A stretch of 64,000 bases of DNA. Source: Methylobacterium terricola (GTDB lineage: Bacteria; Pseudomonadota; Alphaproteobacteria; Rhizobiales; Beijerinckiaceae). Positions 55,123 to 61,975 of this stretch are shown piece after piece. The translations under genes were made by a program, and so were the position numbers. Under the pieces are notes generated by a model. It had not been told where the DNA came from, made no database searches, and saw nothing but the letters and a program-made list of their open reading frames with translations. Every line of letters begins with the position of its first letter. Positions within the stretch are counted from its first letter, which is position 1. Where the stretch lies: contig NZ_VDDA01000001.1 of assembly GCF_006151805.1 (NCBI RefSeq), positions 852,168-916,167 of the forward strand, given 5' to 3'.

Positions 55123-56245
55123 ACTCCACCGCACCGCCATCCACGAAGCCGGACATGGCGTCATCGGCCGGGCCGTCACCATGGCGTGCGGTGGCGCCAC
55201 CATCGTCGCGGACGACGAGTCGGCCGGGTACTCGATCACCGCCGACCCCTACGCCGTCCTGGCCGCCTGGGAGACCCGCGAGAAGTGGCGGCCACCCTCG
55301 TCTGTCTGGGTCGGCCGGATCCTCGCCTACATGGCCGGTGCGGAGGCCGAGGAGGTGATCCTGGGCGACTGCCAGGGCGGGGACGGCGACGATCGGCGCT
55401 GGATCACGGGCATGCTGTACGAGATCGCCCCCGAGGACGAGCACGAAGCCCGGGAAACCCGCCTGCGCCGAGCCGCCCGCCAGCTCGTGCGCCGGCACCG
55501 CTCCGACATCGAGGCGATCGCCAGGATGCTGATGGAGCGCGGCACCCTGACCGGCGAGGAGATCGACGCGGCCTTGCCGCCCGGGTTCATGGCCCGGCCG
55601 GTGACCTTGGAAACCGCTTTGGCGACCGACGTTGAGGACTGCGGCAGCCTTGCTGAGGCGGTGGGGCGGCTTTCCGGACCGGGCGCGCAATGAGTATTCA
55701 GCTGTAGGCGTCAGGGTGATAGCACAGTGAATTCGCCGCCGCGGCTTGCGCGGCGGCTTCATAGCATTCTCGCGATGGGAGCGGCCCTTTTCTCGCGCTG
55801 CCTCCAGGCGGCGCACCCCCTCGTAGAGGTCATTCTCAGCGCGCCGGACATGCACAAATTGATCGACCAACATTGAGGCTGTCATCTGGAGAGCGGCCCG
55901 CCTAATGTCGTTAATTGCATCTTTCAGGGCGAAGGTACCATCTGCTTCCCAGCGCGCCCAATCATCCTCGGTACCGACTGCCTCAGGCTTGTAACGTTCG
56001 TTGACCTCTAACGGGTCGAGCATGCCCTGAAAGTCGAAGGCGGATACTCCGTGTGTAGCCGCGCTACGGTAGGCCTCCATAGCCTCGAGGCAGTCGACCA
56101 TTTGCCCCGCGATGTAGTGAGGGGCCCCGGCTCCCCGAGAGACACGCATCAGGTTCGCGGTGAGCGCTCGCAGATGCAAGCCGAGTTCATCCAACGCCTT
56201 TCGCCGAGCGATCTCACCCTCGGACTGCTCGCTCACCAGCTTCAT
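54944..56245 (-). CDS. Hypothetical leftward frame, 3' half antisense to the M41-like gene
   Basis: The first ~180 residues (56245 to about 55700) look real: MKLVSEQSEGEIARRKALDE, IAGQMVDCLEAMEAYRSAAT and SMLVDQFVHVRRAENDLYEG are helical and protein-like. AGGTGAG precedes the ATG. The remaining 250 codons run antisense through two genes that have better support, and their composition is low-complexity. The original stop was probably lost by a frameshift near 55700. Confidence 0.35.
   Translation of the reverse strand: MKLVSEQSEGEIARRKALDELGLHLRALTANLMRVSRGAGAPHYIAGQMVDCLEAMEAYRSAATHGVSAFDFQGMLDPLEVNERYKPEAVGTEDDWARWEADGTFALKDAINDIRRAALQMTASMLVDQFVHVRRAENDLYEGVRRLEAAREKGRSHRENAMKPPRKPRRRIHCAITLTPTAEYSLRARSGKPPHRLSKAAAVLNVGRQSGFQGHRPGHEPGRQGRVDLLAGQGAALHQHPGDRLDVGAVPAHELAGGSAQAGFPGFVLVLGGDLVQHARDPAPIVAVPALAVAQDHLLGLRTGHVGEDPADPDRRGWPPLLAGLPGGQDGVGVGGDRVPGRLVVRDDGGATARHGDGPADDAMSGFVDGGAVEFTHRLPRGDHRAHLSRLGRPPQFVGASGKCRQRLNWRAYNPDRDRIRSQRRFHQFHRQA
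55115..55693 (+). CDS. Free-standing M41 (FtsH-like) metallopeptidase domain
   Basis: The 192-aa protein carries the zinc site His10-Glu11-x2-His14 (HEAGH), then MAGAEAEEVILGD, matching the FtsH GGRxAEE-type helix. DDRRWITGML follows and can supply the third ligand (Asp92/93). The AAA+ and membrane parts of FtsH are absent, so it would need another unfoldase or act on flexible substrates. It overlaps the preceding gene by 8 bp. It could cleave a phage repressor or host regulator; this is inference. Confidence 0.78.
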   Translation: MSELHRTAIHEAGHGVIGRAVTMACGGATIVADDESAGYSITADPYAVLAAWETREKWRPPSSVWVGRILAYMAGAEAEEVILGDCQGGDGDDRRWITGMLYEIAPEDEHEARETRLRRAARQLVRRHRSDIEAIARMLMERGTLTGEEIDAALPPGFMARPVTLETALATDVEDCGSLAEAVGRLSGPGAQ

Positions 56246-56499
56246 GGCTCACCTGTCGCCCGTCAGCCTGATCCGCCCACGTAGACACAGCTGCGACTCC
56301 CTCTCACGAGAGGACATCTTGCCGGTCGCATCGTCAAGGTGATCAACGTGCCGGAGCTGTTCCAGCCGTTTGGCTCCCGCAGACGCGATATCTAAGTCAC
56401 ACCTATACGATTTCCATCCTGCGGCACTCGCTTCAGTTGCAAGCGCAGCGCAATAGGTGGTCTACCTGGCGGTAGAAAGTGTGCTGGAGAGAATTTATA

Positions 56500-57390
56500 A
56501 TGGACGCGAGCATTGCTGGTCGATTTTACAGGCTATCTGAAGCCCCACAGGGCTCTCTAGACTTTGATGCACTGCTACTTGAGCAGATGCAAAGACAAAA
56601 CCCCGGAGATCGAGAGCGTGATCTTGGTGGCGGCGTCATAATGCGCATTGAAAGATGCGCAGTCGAAAACGGTATCTTGATTGGCGATTTTTGTCGTAAA
56701 CAAACTATAAATATACCACCACAGGCTGGGCCGGCAGGATTGACTCCTATCCAGCTTGATCTTGGAATGGGCATCGGTCACGTTGCAGCTTTCGCCTATC
56801 ATTCGCCAACTCGATGCCTTTTTCTGCAGAGAAATCTTCAGAGTGCGACGCCCAATAGGATCGGCCTGTATCTAAGATCGTTGTCGGGCCAAGCCCTTTT
56901 TACTTTTTCACCCGTCTTGAGAGAAGACGCCTGGATGCGACTTCACGGACGGGGAATTAGAGTGCTTACGGTAAAATTTGCATCGCCAGAAAATCTTTCG
57001 GCATTGGATGACGAGGGCATAGCCGCGGCCAAGGGAGCAAGATTGATGGCGGAGGCCTACAATGGCATGGAAATCACGTTCACTATTTCGGCGGGCCGAA
57101 AGAAAAATTCGATACTCAACGCGCAGGCCGTCGCCGGAACGTTGAGAAGTCTGATTGGATCCAGCGCTGATATTGATAATTTGTCGATTAAGACCTCTAT
57201 CGAAGAAGGTAGTGAGCCAATCGACATGCTTGGCGATCAGCTGAAATATGCTGAAGAAATTAATATACCAGAAGGCAATCCAGATCAGCATTATGAAGTA
57301 AGAAAAAGATGGATTGTCAATAAATTTCGTGCTAACGAGGACTATCTCCGCAGATTTTATGCGAGAGGCGAAAATGGCGACGCTCGTTAG
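56500..57390 (+). CDS. Uncharacterised protein of an AT-rich two-gene module (possibly DUF6731-like)
   Basis: The 296-aa soluble protein starts MDASIAGRFYRLSEAPQGSL with GGAGAG 8 nt upstream. Notable segments are DLGMGIGHVAAFAYHSPTRC, FLQRNLQSATPNRIGLYLRS and ISAGRKKNSILNAQAVAGTL. The general layout recalls DUF6731 proteins; that is from memory and uncertain. It overlaps by 17 bp a four-helix membrane protein. The pairing of an AT-rich soluble protein with a membrane partner in prophage cargo resembles abortive-infection modules. Confidence 0.6.
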   Translation: MDASIAGRFYRLSEAPQGSLDFDALLLEQMQRQNPGDRERDLGGGVIMRIERCAVENGILIGDFCRKQTINIPPQAGPAGLTPIQLDLGMGIGHVAAFAYHSPTRCLFLQRNLQSATPNRIGLYLRSLSGQALFTFSPVLREDAWMRLHGRGIRVLTVKFASPENLSALDDEGIAAAKGARLMAEAYNGMEITFTISAGRKKNSILNAQAVAGTLRSLIGSSADIDNLSIKTSIEEGSEPIDMLGDQLKYAEEINIPEGNPDQHYEVRKRWIVNKFRANEDYLRRFYARGENGDAR

Positions 57391-57850
57391 CAGGGTTGAA
57401 GTGGCATGGGATCGTTATTATCCCATCCTATGTGGATTGAGTAGCTCGATCGCATTTCTTGCGCTCGGGCGACAAGGCATGCAGTATATGGTTGATAATC
57501 AGTGGGAAATTGCGAATATTTATGGCGACGCATTCAACTTCTTTGGTGTCTTAACGGCTTTTTTGTTTACATTCTATACTTTTGTTGTCACAGCGGACCG
57601 CGGATTTATTGGAAAAATGAAGGGCACCTATCCTTATAGGTGCCTGATATCATACACTTTGCGTGCTCTTTTTTTAGCTGGGTTGGTAACTGTCGCGTCA
57701 ATTTTTCTTCATGTCGCAAAACCTGCGCCTGTCCATTTTGGACCTTCTTTTTACTGGCTCGCGGCATGGGTTGGCTCGGTCGTTTGGGCTGCCGTCTCAT
57801 TCATCAGGGCCGCGCATCTTTTTTCCGTATTTGCAAATCTGCATACCTAG
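57374..57850 (+). CDS. Four-helix membrane partner of the AT-rich module
   Basis: The 158-aa protein has hydrophobic segments at YYPILCGLSSSIAFLAL, FNFFGVLTAFLFTFYTFVV, LRALFLAGLVTVASIFL and FYWLAAWVGSVVWAAVSFI. GAGAGG lies 5 nt before its ATG, inside the end of the previous gene. The AT-rich base use matches that gene, so both arrived together. It could be the membrane effector or anchor of the module. Confidence 0.65.
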   Translation: MATLVSRVEVAWDRYYPILCGLSSSIAFLALGRQGMQYMVDNQWEIANIYGDAFNFFGVLTAFLFTFYTFVVTADRGFIGKMKGTYPYRCLISYTLRALFLAGLVTVASIFLHVAKPAPVHFGPSFYWLAAWVGSVVWAAVSFIRAAHLFSVFANLHT

Positions 57851-58060
57851 TATAATGCAATGTCATACAAAACACAGATATTCTATTCCTCATCTCTATC
57901 TGATGAAGGACACAATGCAGCGCCCTGCGCGCGGGAGCTAGTTCGTCGTAGTATTTAGGCACAGGTCCCACGGTCAGCGATGTTGTAGTGAACGCAGAAA
58001 GGCCGGCATAAAGCGACGCGATCCAGGTTGCCCCCGCTTTACAGCGGTACGCGCGATGGA

Positions 58061-58411
58061 TCAGCCCATCCAGCTCGTAGGACCCCAGAACCGCGGCGCC
58101 TGAGCGGGAGCCTTCGACTTGGCTCTTTCCCTCTTGCGGATAGCCTCTGCAGCGCGCTCGCCCTCACTCCAGCTCATCACGACCGCATCGCCTTTGCCGG
58201 GAGAGCGCCCAAGCACCTTCCTGAGATCGTCCTTGCTCTCGATCTCAATGCCGCGAGCAGTCGGCTTCCATGTCGGGGCGCAGAGATAAGCCCGCAGTTC
58301 GGGATTGGGCGGGAGCGCGATCGGCGAGGTGCCGTCTTGTCGATCAACCCAGCCGCGCCCCTTCATGCACCAAGTGCGCCATGGCTTGGCCGTGGGTAAG
58401 CCCCGAGGCAA
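58061..58411 (-). pseudogene. C-terminal remnant of a terminase large subunit
   Basis: The 116-aa frame contains IALPPNPELRAYLCAPTWKP, ARGIEIESKDDLRKVLGRSP and GKGDAVVMSWSEGERAAEA, the order seen at the end of phage terminase nuclease domains. The ATPase and most of the nuclease are missing, and the upstream DNA codes for a different small protein. It therefore appears to be a deletion remnant. Confidence 0.65.
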
Positions 58412-58478
58412 TTACCTCCTGGCCGCGATAGATCGTGTAGGTGCCGTCCTCGGTCCCGACGATGCGGATCTCAGGCAT
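58344..58478 (-). CDS. Small hypothetical protein (44 aa)
   Basis: MPEIRIVGTEDGTYTIYRGQ and EVIASGLTHGQAMAHLVHEG make a compact beta-rich then helical protein. GGAG lies 5 nt before the ATG. It overlaps the terminase remnant in another frame. It is protein-like in composition and of a type I associate with Methylobacterium phages. No function. Confidence 0.5.
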   Translation of the reverse strand: MPEIRIVGTEDGTYTIYRGQEVIASGLTHGQAMAHLVHEGARLG

Positions 58479-58620
58479 GGAGCGCTCCTCTGAGAAGCGG
58501 CTGCACGGACGCGACTGGGCTTACGATACTCCCGTCAGAACGAAAGGGCGAGAAGGATCACCGCCGATGGGTGGGTGCCCGCTCGACGAACGGCCACACT
58601 CTCCCACGGAAAGGCAGCAG

Positions 58621-58735
58621 CTATTGGCGCTTATGGCACTATCGGCACGGCGAGCCGGTATGACGGGAGATGCTGCAAGGCTCTCAGGCTTGGCGGGAAC
58701 CGCGCATCTACCGGCACTAATGGCGCTATTGGCCG
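58621..58735. repeat. Second cluster of the 28-bp repeat (two inverted copies)
   Basis: Units at 58621-58648 and 58708-58735 are inverted relative to 38121-38364. Here the decamers read CTATTGGCGC/CTATCGGCAC and CTACCGGCAC/CTATTGGCCG. No well-supported gene covers this 375-bp gap (58479-58854), so the repeats are probably kept for DNA-level reasons. A further partial decamer, AGCTATCGGCA, follows at 58742. Confidence 0.65.
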
Positions 58736-58854
58736 GTAGGGAGCTATCGGCAGGGGAGGGCAGTTGGGTTGCCTTGGAGCCCCTGCACTCACCGGCCTCC
58801 CTTCGCATCCATGGCAAGGGCGGGCGAGTCCCCTGGGGCTCGCCCTCGAAACAG

Positions 58855-59064
58855 TCATCGCAGTGTTGGTGACTCGCCAGGCTTCAGGTGACGATCCTCC
58901 CCGTCAGGACCGCCTTGCGACACATGGGAGTTCAGCCGCTCAAGGTGCTCGAAGACGTGCTCGAAGGCTCGCGTGACCGCCTCCTCGAATGAGCCATCAC
59001 CCTTGCCCTGTGCGGCCCTAAGGGCGCTGAGGAGTTGCTGATGCTTCTCGGTATCGCTCGACAT
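58855..59064 (-). CDS. Small hypothetical protein (69 aa)
   Basis: MSSDTEKHQQLLSALRAAQG begins a hydrophilic helical protein with EEAVTRAFEHVFEHLERLNS, a likely amphipathic helix, and a polar tail ending PTLR. GGAGG lies upstream of the ATG. No function. Confidence 0.55.
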   Translation of the reverse strand: MSSDTEKHQQLLSALRAAQGKGDGSFEEAVTRAFEHVFEHLERLNSHVSQGGPDGEDRHLKPGESPTLR

Positions 59065-59201
59065 GGCATGCCTCCTGCCGATCGGGACATCGGCATGCAT
59101 TGCAAGCGTTGCGATCCAGCTTGGTTCCGGGATTTACCGCGAGGCTGCTGAGAAACAGGCCGCGAGTTGAATAGAGGCCCATATTACGACCTTCGTAGCT
59201 T

Positions 59202-59363
59202 TCAATCATAAATTGGAGATGACGAGAGCATGAATACGAGACTCATGAACAGGGTTAAGCCGCGCTCATAGCTTCTTGCTTCCCTTGTCATCTCGTCAAG
59301 AAAGAGGGCGGCCCCAAAGCTGAAGGCGACGACAACGAGAACCCAGAGTAGGGCGCGGAACAT
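59202..59363 (-). CDS. Small two-helix membrane protein (53 aa)
   Basis: MFRALLWVLVVVAFSFGAAL and GLTLFMSLVFMLSSSPIYD flank a charged loop (DEMTREARSYER). GAGG precedes the ATG by 5 nt. The hairpin topology resembles small holin- or toxin-like proteins, but that is not established. Confidence 0.5.
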   Translation of the reverse strand: MFRALLWVLVVVAFSFGAALFLDEMTREARSYERGLTLFMSLVFMLSSSPIYD

Positions 59364-59497
59364 ATGAACCTCGAACGGCGGCCTTGCCCGATAAGGGCAC
59401 TTGCGCGGTAGCACACCGCGAAAGTCGTGGGGAGCGCTGTCCGCCGAAAGGCGTTTGGTGTAGGCTCGAAGAGATATCCTACACTTAGGAGCCGCCG

Positions 59498-59923
59498 TTG
59501 AGCCGCGGGCTGGGGATCAGGCAACGGGCGTTCCTGTCGGCCTTGGCTCGCCTTGATGAGGGCGGGGTGCCACGCTGGCATACACCGGCGGAGGTGCTGG
59601 CCGTTACGGGGCCGCCGCCGCTCGGCCGCGCCGAGAGGGCGGAACGGCACTTCGACCGGGCACAGATCGCCCACCTTCGGGAGCTTGCCGCAGCTGGGTA
59701 TCAGTTCGCCGTCGGGGGCATCGCCGTGCGGGAGGCACAGATTGCGGACCGGGAGCGACGGTGGCGGTGGGCGGCTCCTCGGGCGCCGAACACGGCCAGG
59801 GCATCCCGCAGGGCCGGGGAGGCGGCCAATCCGTCTCGGGTTCTAGCCCTCATAGCTAAGCGTGGGCTCTTCGAGCGGAAGGCGCCTTGCCGGCCAAGAT
59901 TGCGGGTGCGGCGGCTTGATTGA
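59498..59923 (+). CDS. Hypothetical protein (141 aa)
   Basis: The TTG start with AGGAG upstream begins MSRGLGIRQRAFLSALARLD. A winged-helix-like segment (RWHTPAEVLAVTGP) and ERHFDRAQIAHLRELAAAGY follow; it ends in a basic tail (APCRPRLRVRRLD). Similar 'GIRQRAFL' proteins are, in my recollection, frequent in Methylobacterium. A DNA-binding role is possible. Confidence 0.6.
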   Translation: MSRGLGIRQRAFLSALARLDEGGVPRWHTPAEVLAVTGPPPLGRAERAERHFDRAQIAHLRELAAAGYQFAVGGIAVREAQIADRERRWRWAAPRAPNTARASRRAGEAANPSRVLALIAKRGLFERKAPCRPRLRVRRLD

Positions 59924-59958
59924 AGATTAAGTTTTTCAACCCGGAAGGGACACCGACC

Positions 59959-60768
59959 ATGCCGAAACAGGAACAGTCGGCGGCCAAGACATCGAGGAAG
60001 CGGCCCGCGAAGCCAAAGTGCTCCGATGAGGAAACCGCTCGAATGTTGGCGGCTGATGCCAGGGGCGCAGCGTGGCACGTTCCGGTGTCTGCCTCCCTTG
60101 AAGTCGGGCCGGAGGGCGGGACAGATCTTGGGTTACCGCATGATGATCCGCGGGGCTGGCTGGTTCGCCTCGCCGATGCGATGGGCAGCCGGTCCGACGA
60201 ATTCGCGGTGGCGCAGCTGAGCAAGCTCACCGTCATGATCGCCAAGGACAATTCGACGCCGCAGCTCGCCCTCAACGCGATGCTCGCTGGTGTTGGTGCC
60301 GTCCGGCCCGAGAACGAGATAGAGGGCCAACTGGCCGTCCAAATGGCTGCGACGCATCACCTTGCCATGCGCTGCCTATCGCAGGCTGCGACCACTGATA
60401 ACCCCGCCCGGATGGAGGCAGCTGGGACGCTCGCCACGAAGATGCTGCGCACCTACACGACGCAGATTGAGGCCTTGGCAAAGCTCCGCCGCGGTGGCGC
60501 CCAGACGGTCAGGGTCGAGCACGTTCACGTCTACCAGGGCGGCCAAGCCATCGTCGGCAACGTCACTGCCCCGAACCCCGGGGGCCTCCTCGAAAAGGGA
60601 CATCAACCTCATGCACTCACTGGACCGGCAACCCACGCCCTTCCGCCTGGCGCCGAGGTGCTGTGCTCGGACCCGGCAGGGGGTGGAGTGCCAATCGCCG
60701 GCGGTGTCGGGCAAGCGTCGGTGCCGAATGCACGGCGGCGCGAGAGGAAGCGGCGCACCGCAGGGTGA
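59959..60768 (+). CDS. Phage-associated protein of the 'GGQAIVG' type, upstream partner of the HGG gene
   Basis: The 269-aa protein has a charged N terminus. A conserved core follows: AQLSKLTVMIAKDNSTPQLA, NEIEGQLAVQMAATHHLAM and TLATKMLRTYTTQIEALAKL. The signature VRVEHVHVYQGGQAIVGNVT comes next. This family is common in alphaproteobacterial prophages and always precedes an HGG-motif gene. Its last ~50 codons overlap that gene in another frame and look low-complexity. GGAAGGG precedes the chosen ATG. Confidence 0.7.
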   Translation: MPKQEQSAAKTSRKRPAKPKCSDEETARMLAADARGAAWHVPVSASLEVGPEGGTDLGLPHDDPRGWLVRLADAMGSRSDEFAVAQLSKLTVMIAKDNSTPQLALNAMLAGVGAVRPENEIEGQLAVQMAATHHLAMRCLSQAATTDNPARMEAAGTLATKMLRTYTTQIEALAKLRRGGAQTVRVEHVHVYQGGQAIVGNVTAPNPGGLLEKGHQPHALTGPATHALPPGAEVLCSDPAGGGVPIAGGVGQASVPNARRRERKRRTAG

Positions 60769-60886
60769 GGCCAACGGCCGGTACCGGGATGGCCTACGGA
60801 CCAAGGAGGCGGTGGCCCTGAGGGCGGAGGTTCGGCGGCTGCAATCGAGCGCTCGCGATCTGCTCGGGGCGCTGAGCGGCGTCTAG
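60611..60886 (+). CDS. HGG-motif small protein, overlapping partner
   Basis: The 91-aa protein has CCARTRQGVECQSPAVSGKR and CRMHGGARGSGAPQGEANGR. Four Cys/His around 'MHGG' suggest a zinc knuckle. It ends in a helix (EVRRLQSSARDLLGALSGV). The HGGxxSGAPxGxxNG pattern is well conserved in alphaproteobacterial mobile DNA. It overlaps the upstream gene by 158 bp in a different frame. DNA or RNA binding is likely, but no function is known. Confidence 0.7.
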   Translation: MHSLDRQPTPFRLAPRCCARTRQGVECQSPAVSGKRRCRMHGGARGSGAPQGEANGRYRDGLRTKEAVALRAEVRRLQSSARDLLGALSGV

Positions 60887-61125
60887 TGACGCTGTAGGTG
60901 ATCCGCTGCCCACTCGGCTTCGGTCGGCGAACGTGGTTCCACGATGTACAGGATGCCTCGGTGTAGGCTCGCCCGGCCGTCGGCCGTCCACCTGCGCCAG
61001 TCCCGCAGGGCGGCGACGCCCTCCTCGTCGCCCATGGGTCGATCGGCAAGGATCGCCCGCGGCGCCTCGACGACGTGAATAGCCTCGACGCGCTCAAGGC
61101 GACGGCGAAGGTCTGCAAGGCTCAT
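60883..61125 (-). CDS. Small hypothetical protein (80 aa), paralogue of the next
   Basis: MSLADLRRRLERVEAIHVVE and a middle with DWRRWTADGRASLHRGILYI make a helical protein ending DHLQRH. Its first 15 residues resemble those of the 61156-61398 protein (MSLTAIHRRLDQIE), suggesting duplication. It converges with the HGG gene with a 4-bp overlap. Confidence 0.55.
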   Translation of the reverse strand: MSLADLRRRLERVEAIHVVEAPRAILADRPMGDEEGVAALRDWRRWTADGRASLHRGILYIVEPRSPTEAEWAADHLQRH

Positions 61126-61155
61126 GTGGGTGTCTCCGTCGTGGCGATGCGGTGT

Positions 61156-61398
61156 TCAGTGGCGGACCGTGCCGGTGGCTCCGGTGTCTTCCTCAATCAG
61201 GCTGGCAAGGCAGGCGTCGCCGGTCGCGCGAAGGTGCCGGACGGCGGCGGGCAGGCTCCCGTGTTCTCGGACAAGGACGGGGTAGGCCCGGCGGATGATG
61301 CGCCACAGCTGCGTGTCGCTCATCTGCTCCATGGCGCCGCTCATGCCCTGCTGGCGTTCGATCTGGTCGAGGCGGCGGTGTATGGCGGTGAGGCTCAT
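61156..61398 (-). CDS. Small hypothetical protein (80 aa)
   Basis: MSLTAIHRRLDQIERQQGMS starts an N-terminal coiled helix followed by QLWRIIRRAYPVLVREHGSL. The ATG overlaps the DUF5681 gene stop (ATGA). It is in one operon with that gene and with the paralogue downstream. Confidence 0.6.
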   Translation of the reverse strand: MSLTAIHRRLDQIERQQGMSGAMEQMSDTQLWRIIRRAYPVLVREHGSLPAAVRHLRATGDACLASLIEEDTGATGTVRH

Positions 61399-61814
61399 CG
61401 GTCGTCGGCTCCGTCCAGGCGGTTAAGGCGTTCGGTCAGCTCGTGCGTCTCGATCGCCTTCAGGTGGGCGTCGACAGCGCGGCCGATGTCGGCAGCCTCG
61501 GCAGGCGTGATCTCGCCGGAAGCCACGGCCTTCAGCAGGGCAGAGGTTGCCCTCGGAATGTCGCCTGCGGTCTCGATGTCCGGCAGGTCGAATTGCACAT
61601 GACGGTCCTTCCGAACCGGGACCAGTCGTTCCATGCACAGGCGGATCGCAACGGTGTCGCCGAGCAGGGCCAGTTCCACGGCCTTGCGGGTGATCTTCTC
61701 CGCCTCGCCCTCAAGCAGCTCCTGCATGGCAATGGTCGTGCGATTACGGGTGCCCTTGGCCTTACCGGCAGGGTTCCCGCTCTGCCCTTTTGGGAATGTG
61801 CCTGGCTTAGCCAC
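61395..61814 (-). CDS. DUF5681-domain protein, phage-associated
   Basis: The 139-aa protein starts at GTG (GGAG 7 nt upstream). It has the DUF5681 signature FPKGQSGNPAGKAKGTRNRT, then a helical region with AVELALLGDTVAIRLCMERL and VPVRKDRHVQFDLPDIETAG. DUF5681 proteins are typical of alphaproteobacterial phages and islands, where they lie near terminase genes. Some may be small-terminase-like. It heads the three-gene leftward operon. Confidence 0.75.
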   Translation of the reverse strand: MAKPGTFPKGQSGNPAGKAKGTRNRTTIAMQELLEGEAEKITRKAVELALLGDTVAIRLCMERLVPVRKDRHVQFDLPDIETAGDIPRATSALLKAVASGEITPAEAADIGRAVDAHLKAIETHELTERLNRLDGADDR

Positions 61815-61975
61815 ATCAGATCTCCAGCTTGTGCAGGCGGAATGCAGGGTACAATGGGGTCTATCAAACGAATGATAGCAGGTGCCGTATGTCACTCATT
61901 TTTGTAGACCTAACCGCGATGTCTCGCCACCTTAAAGTTATCAGAAACCCGATATCGGTGCATGCATACTGAATT

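Noticed and set aside
56320..56395. Short peptide-like stretch IVKVINVPELFQPFGSRRRD ending in a stop
   Set aside because: It reads like the debris of a coding gene, but it has no start and too little length to assign.
58441..58872. Open frames on both strands over the second repeat cluster
   Set aside because: The rightward frame (LLALMALSAR, LPALMALLAG) and the leftward ones merely translate the 28-bp repeats; no ribosome-binding site or neighbouring overlap supports them.
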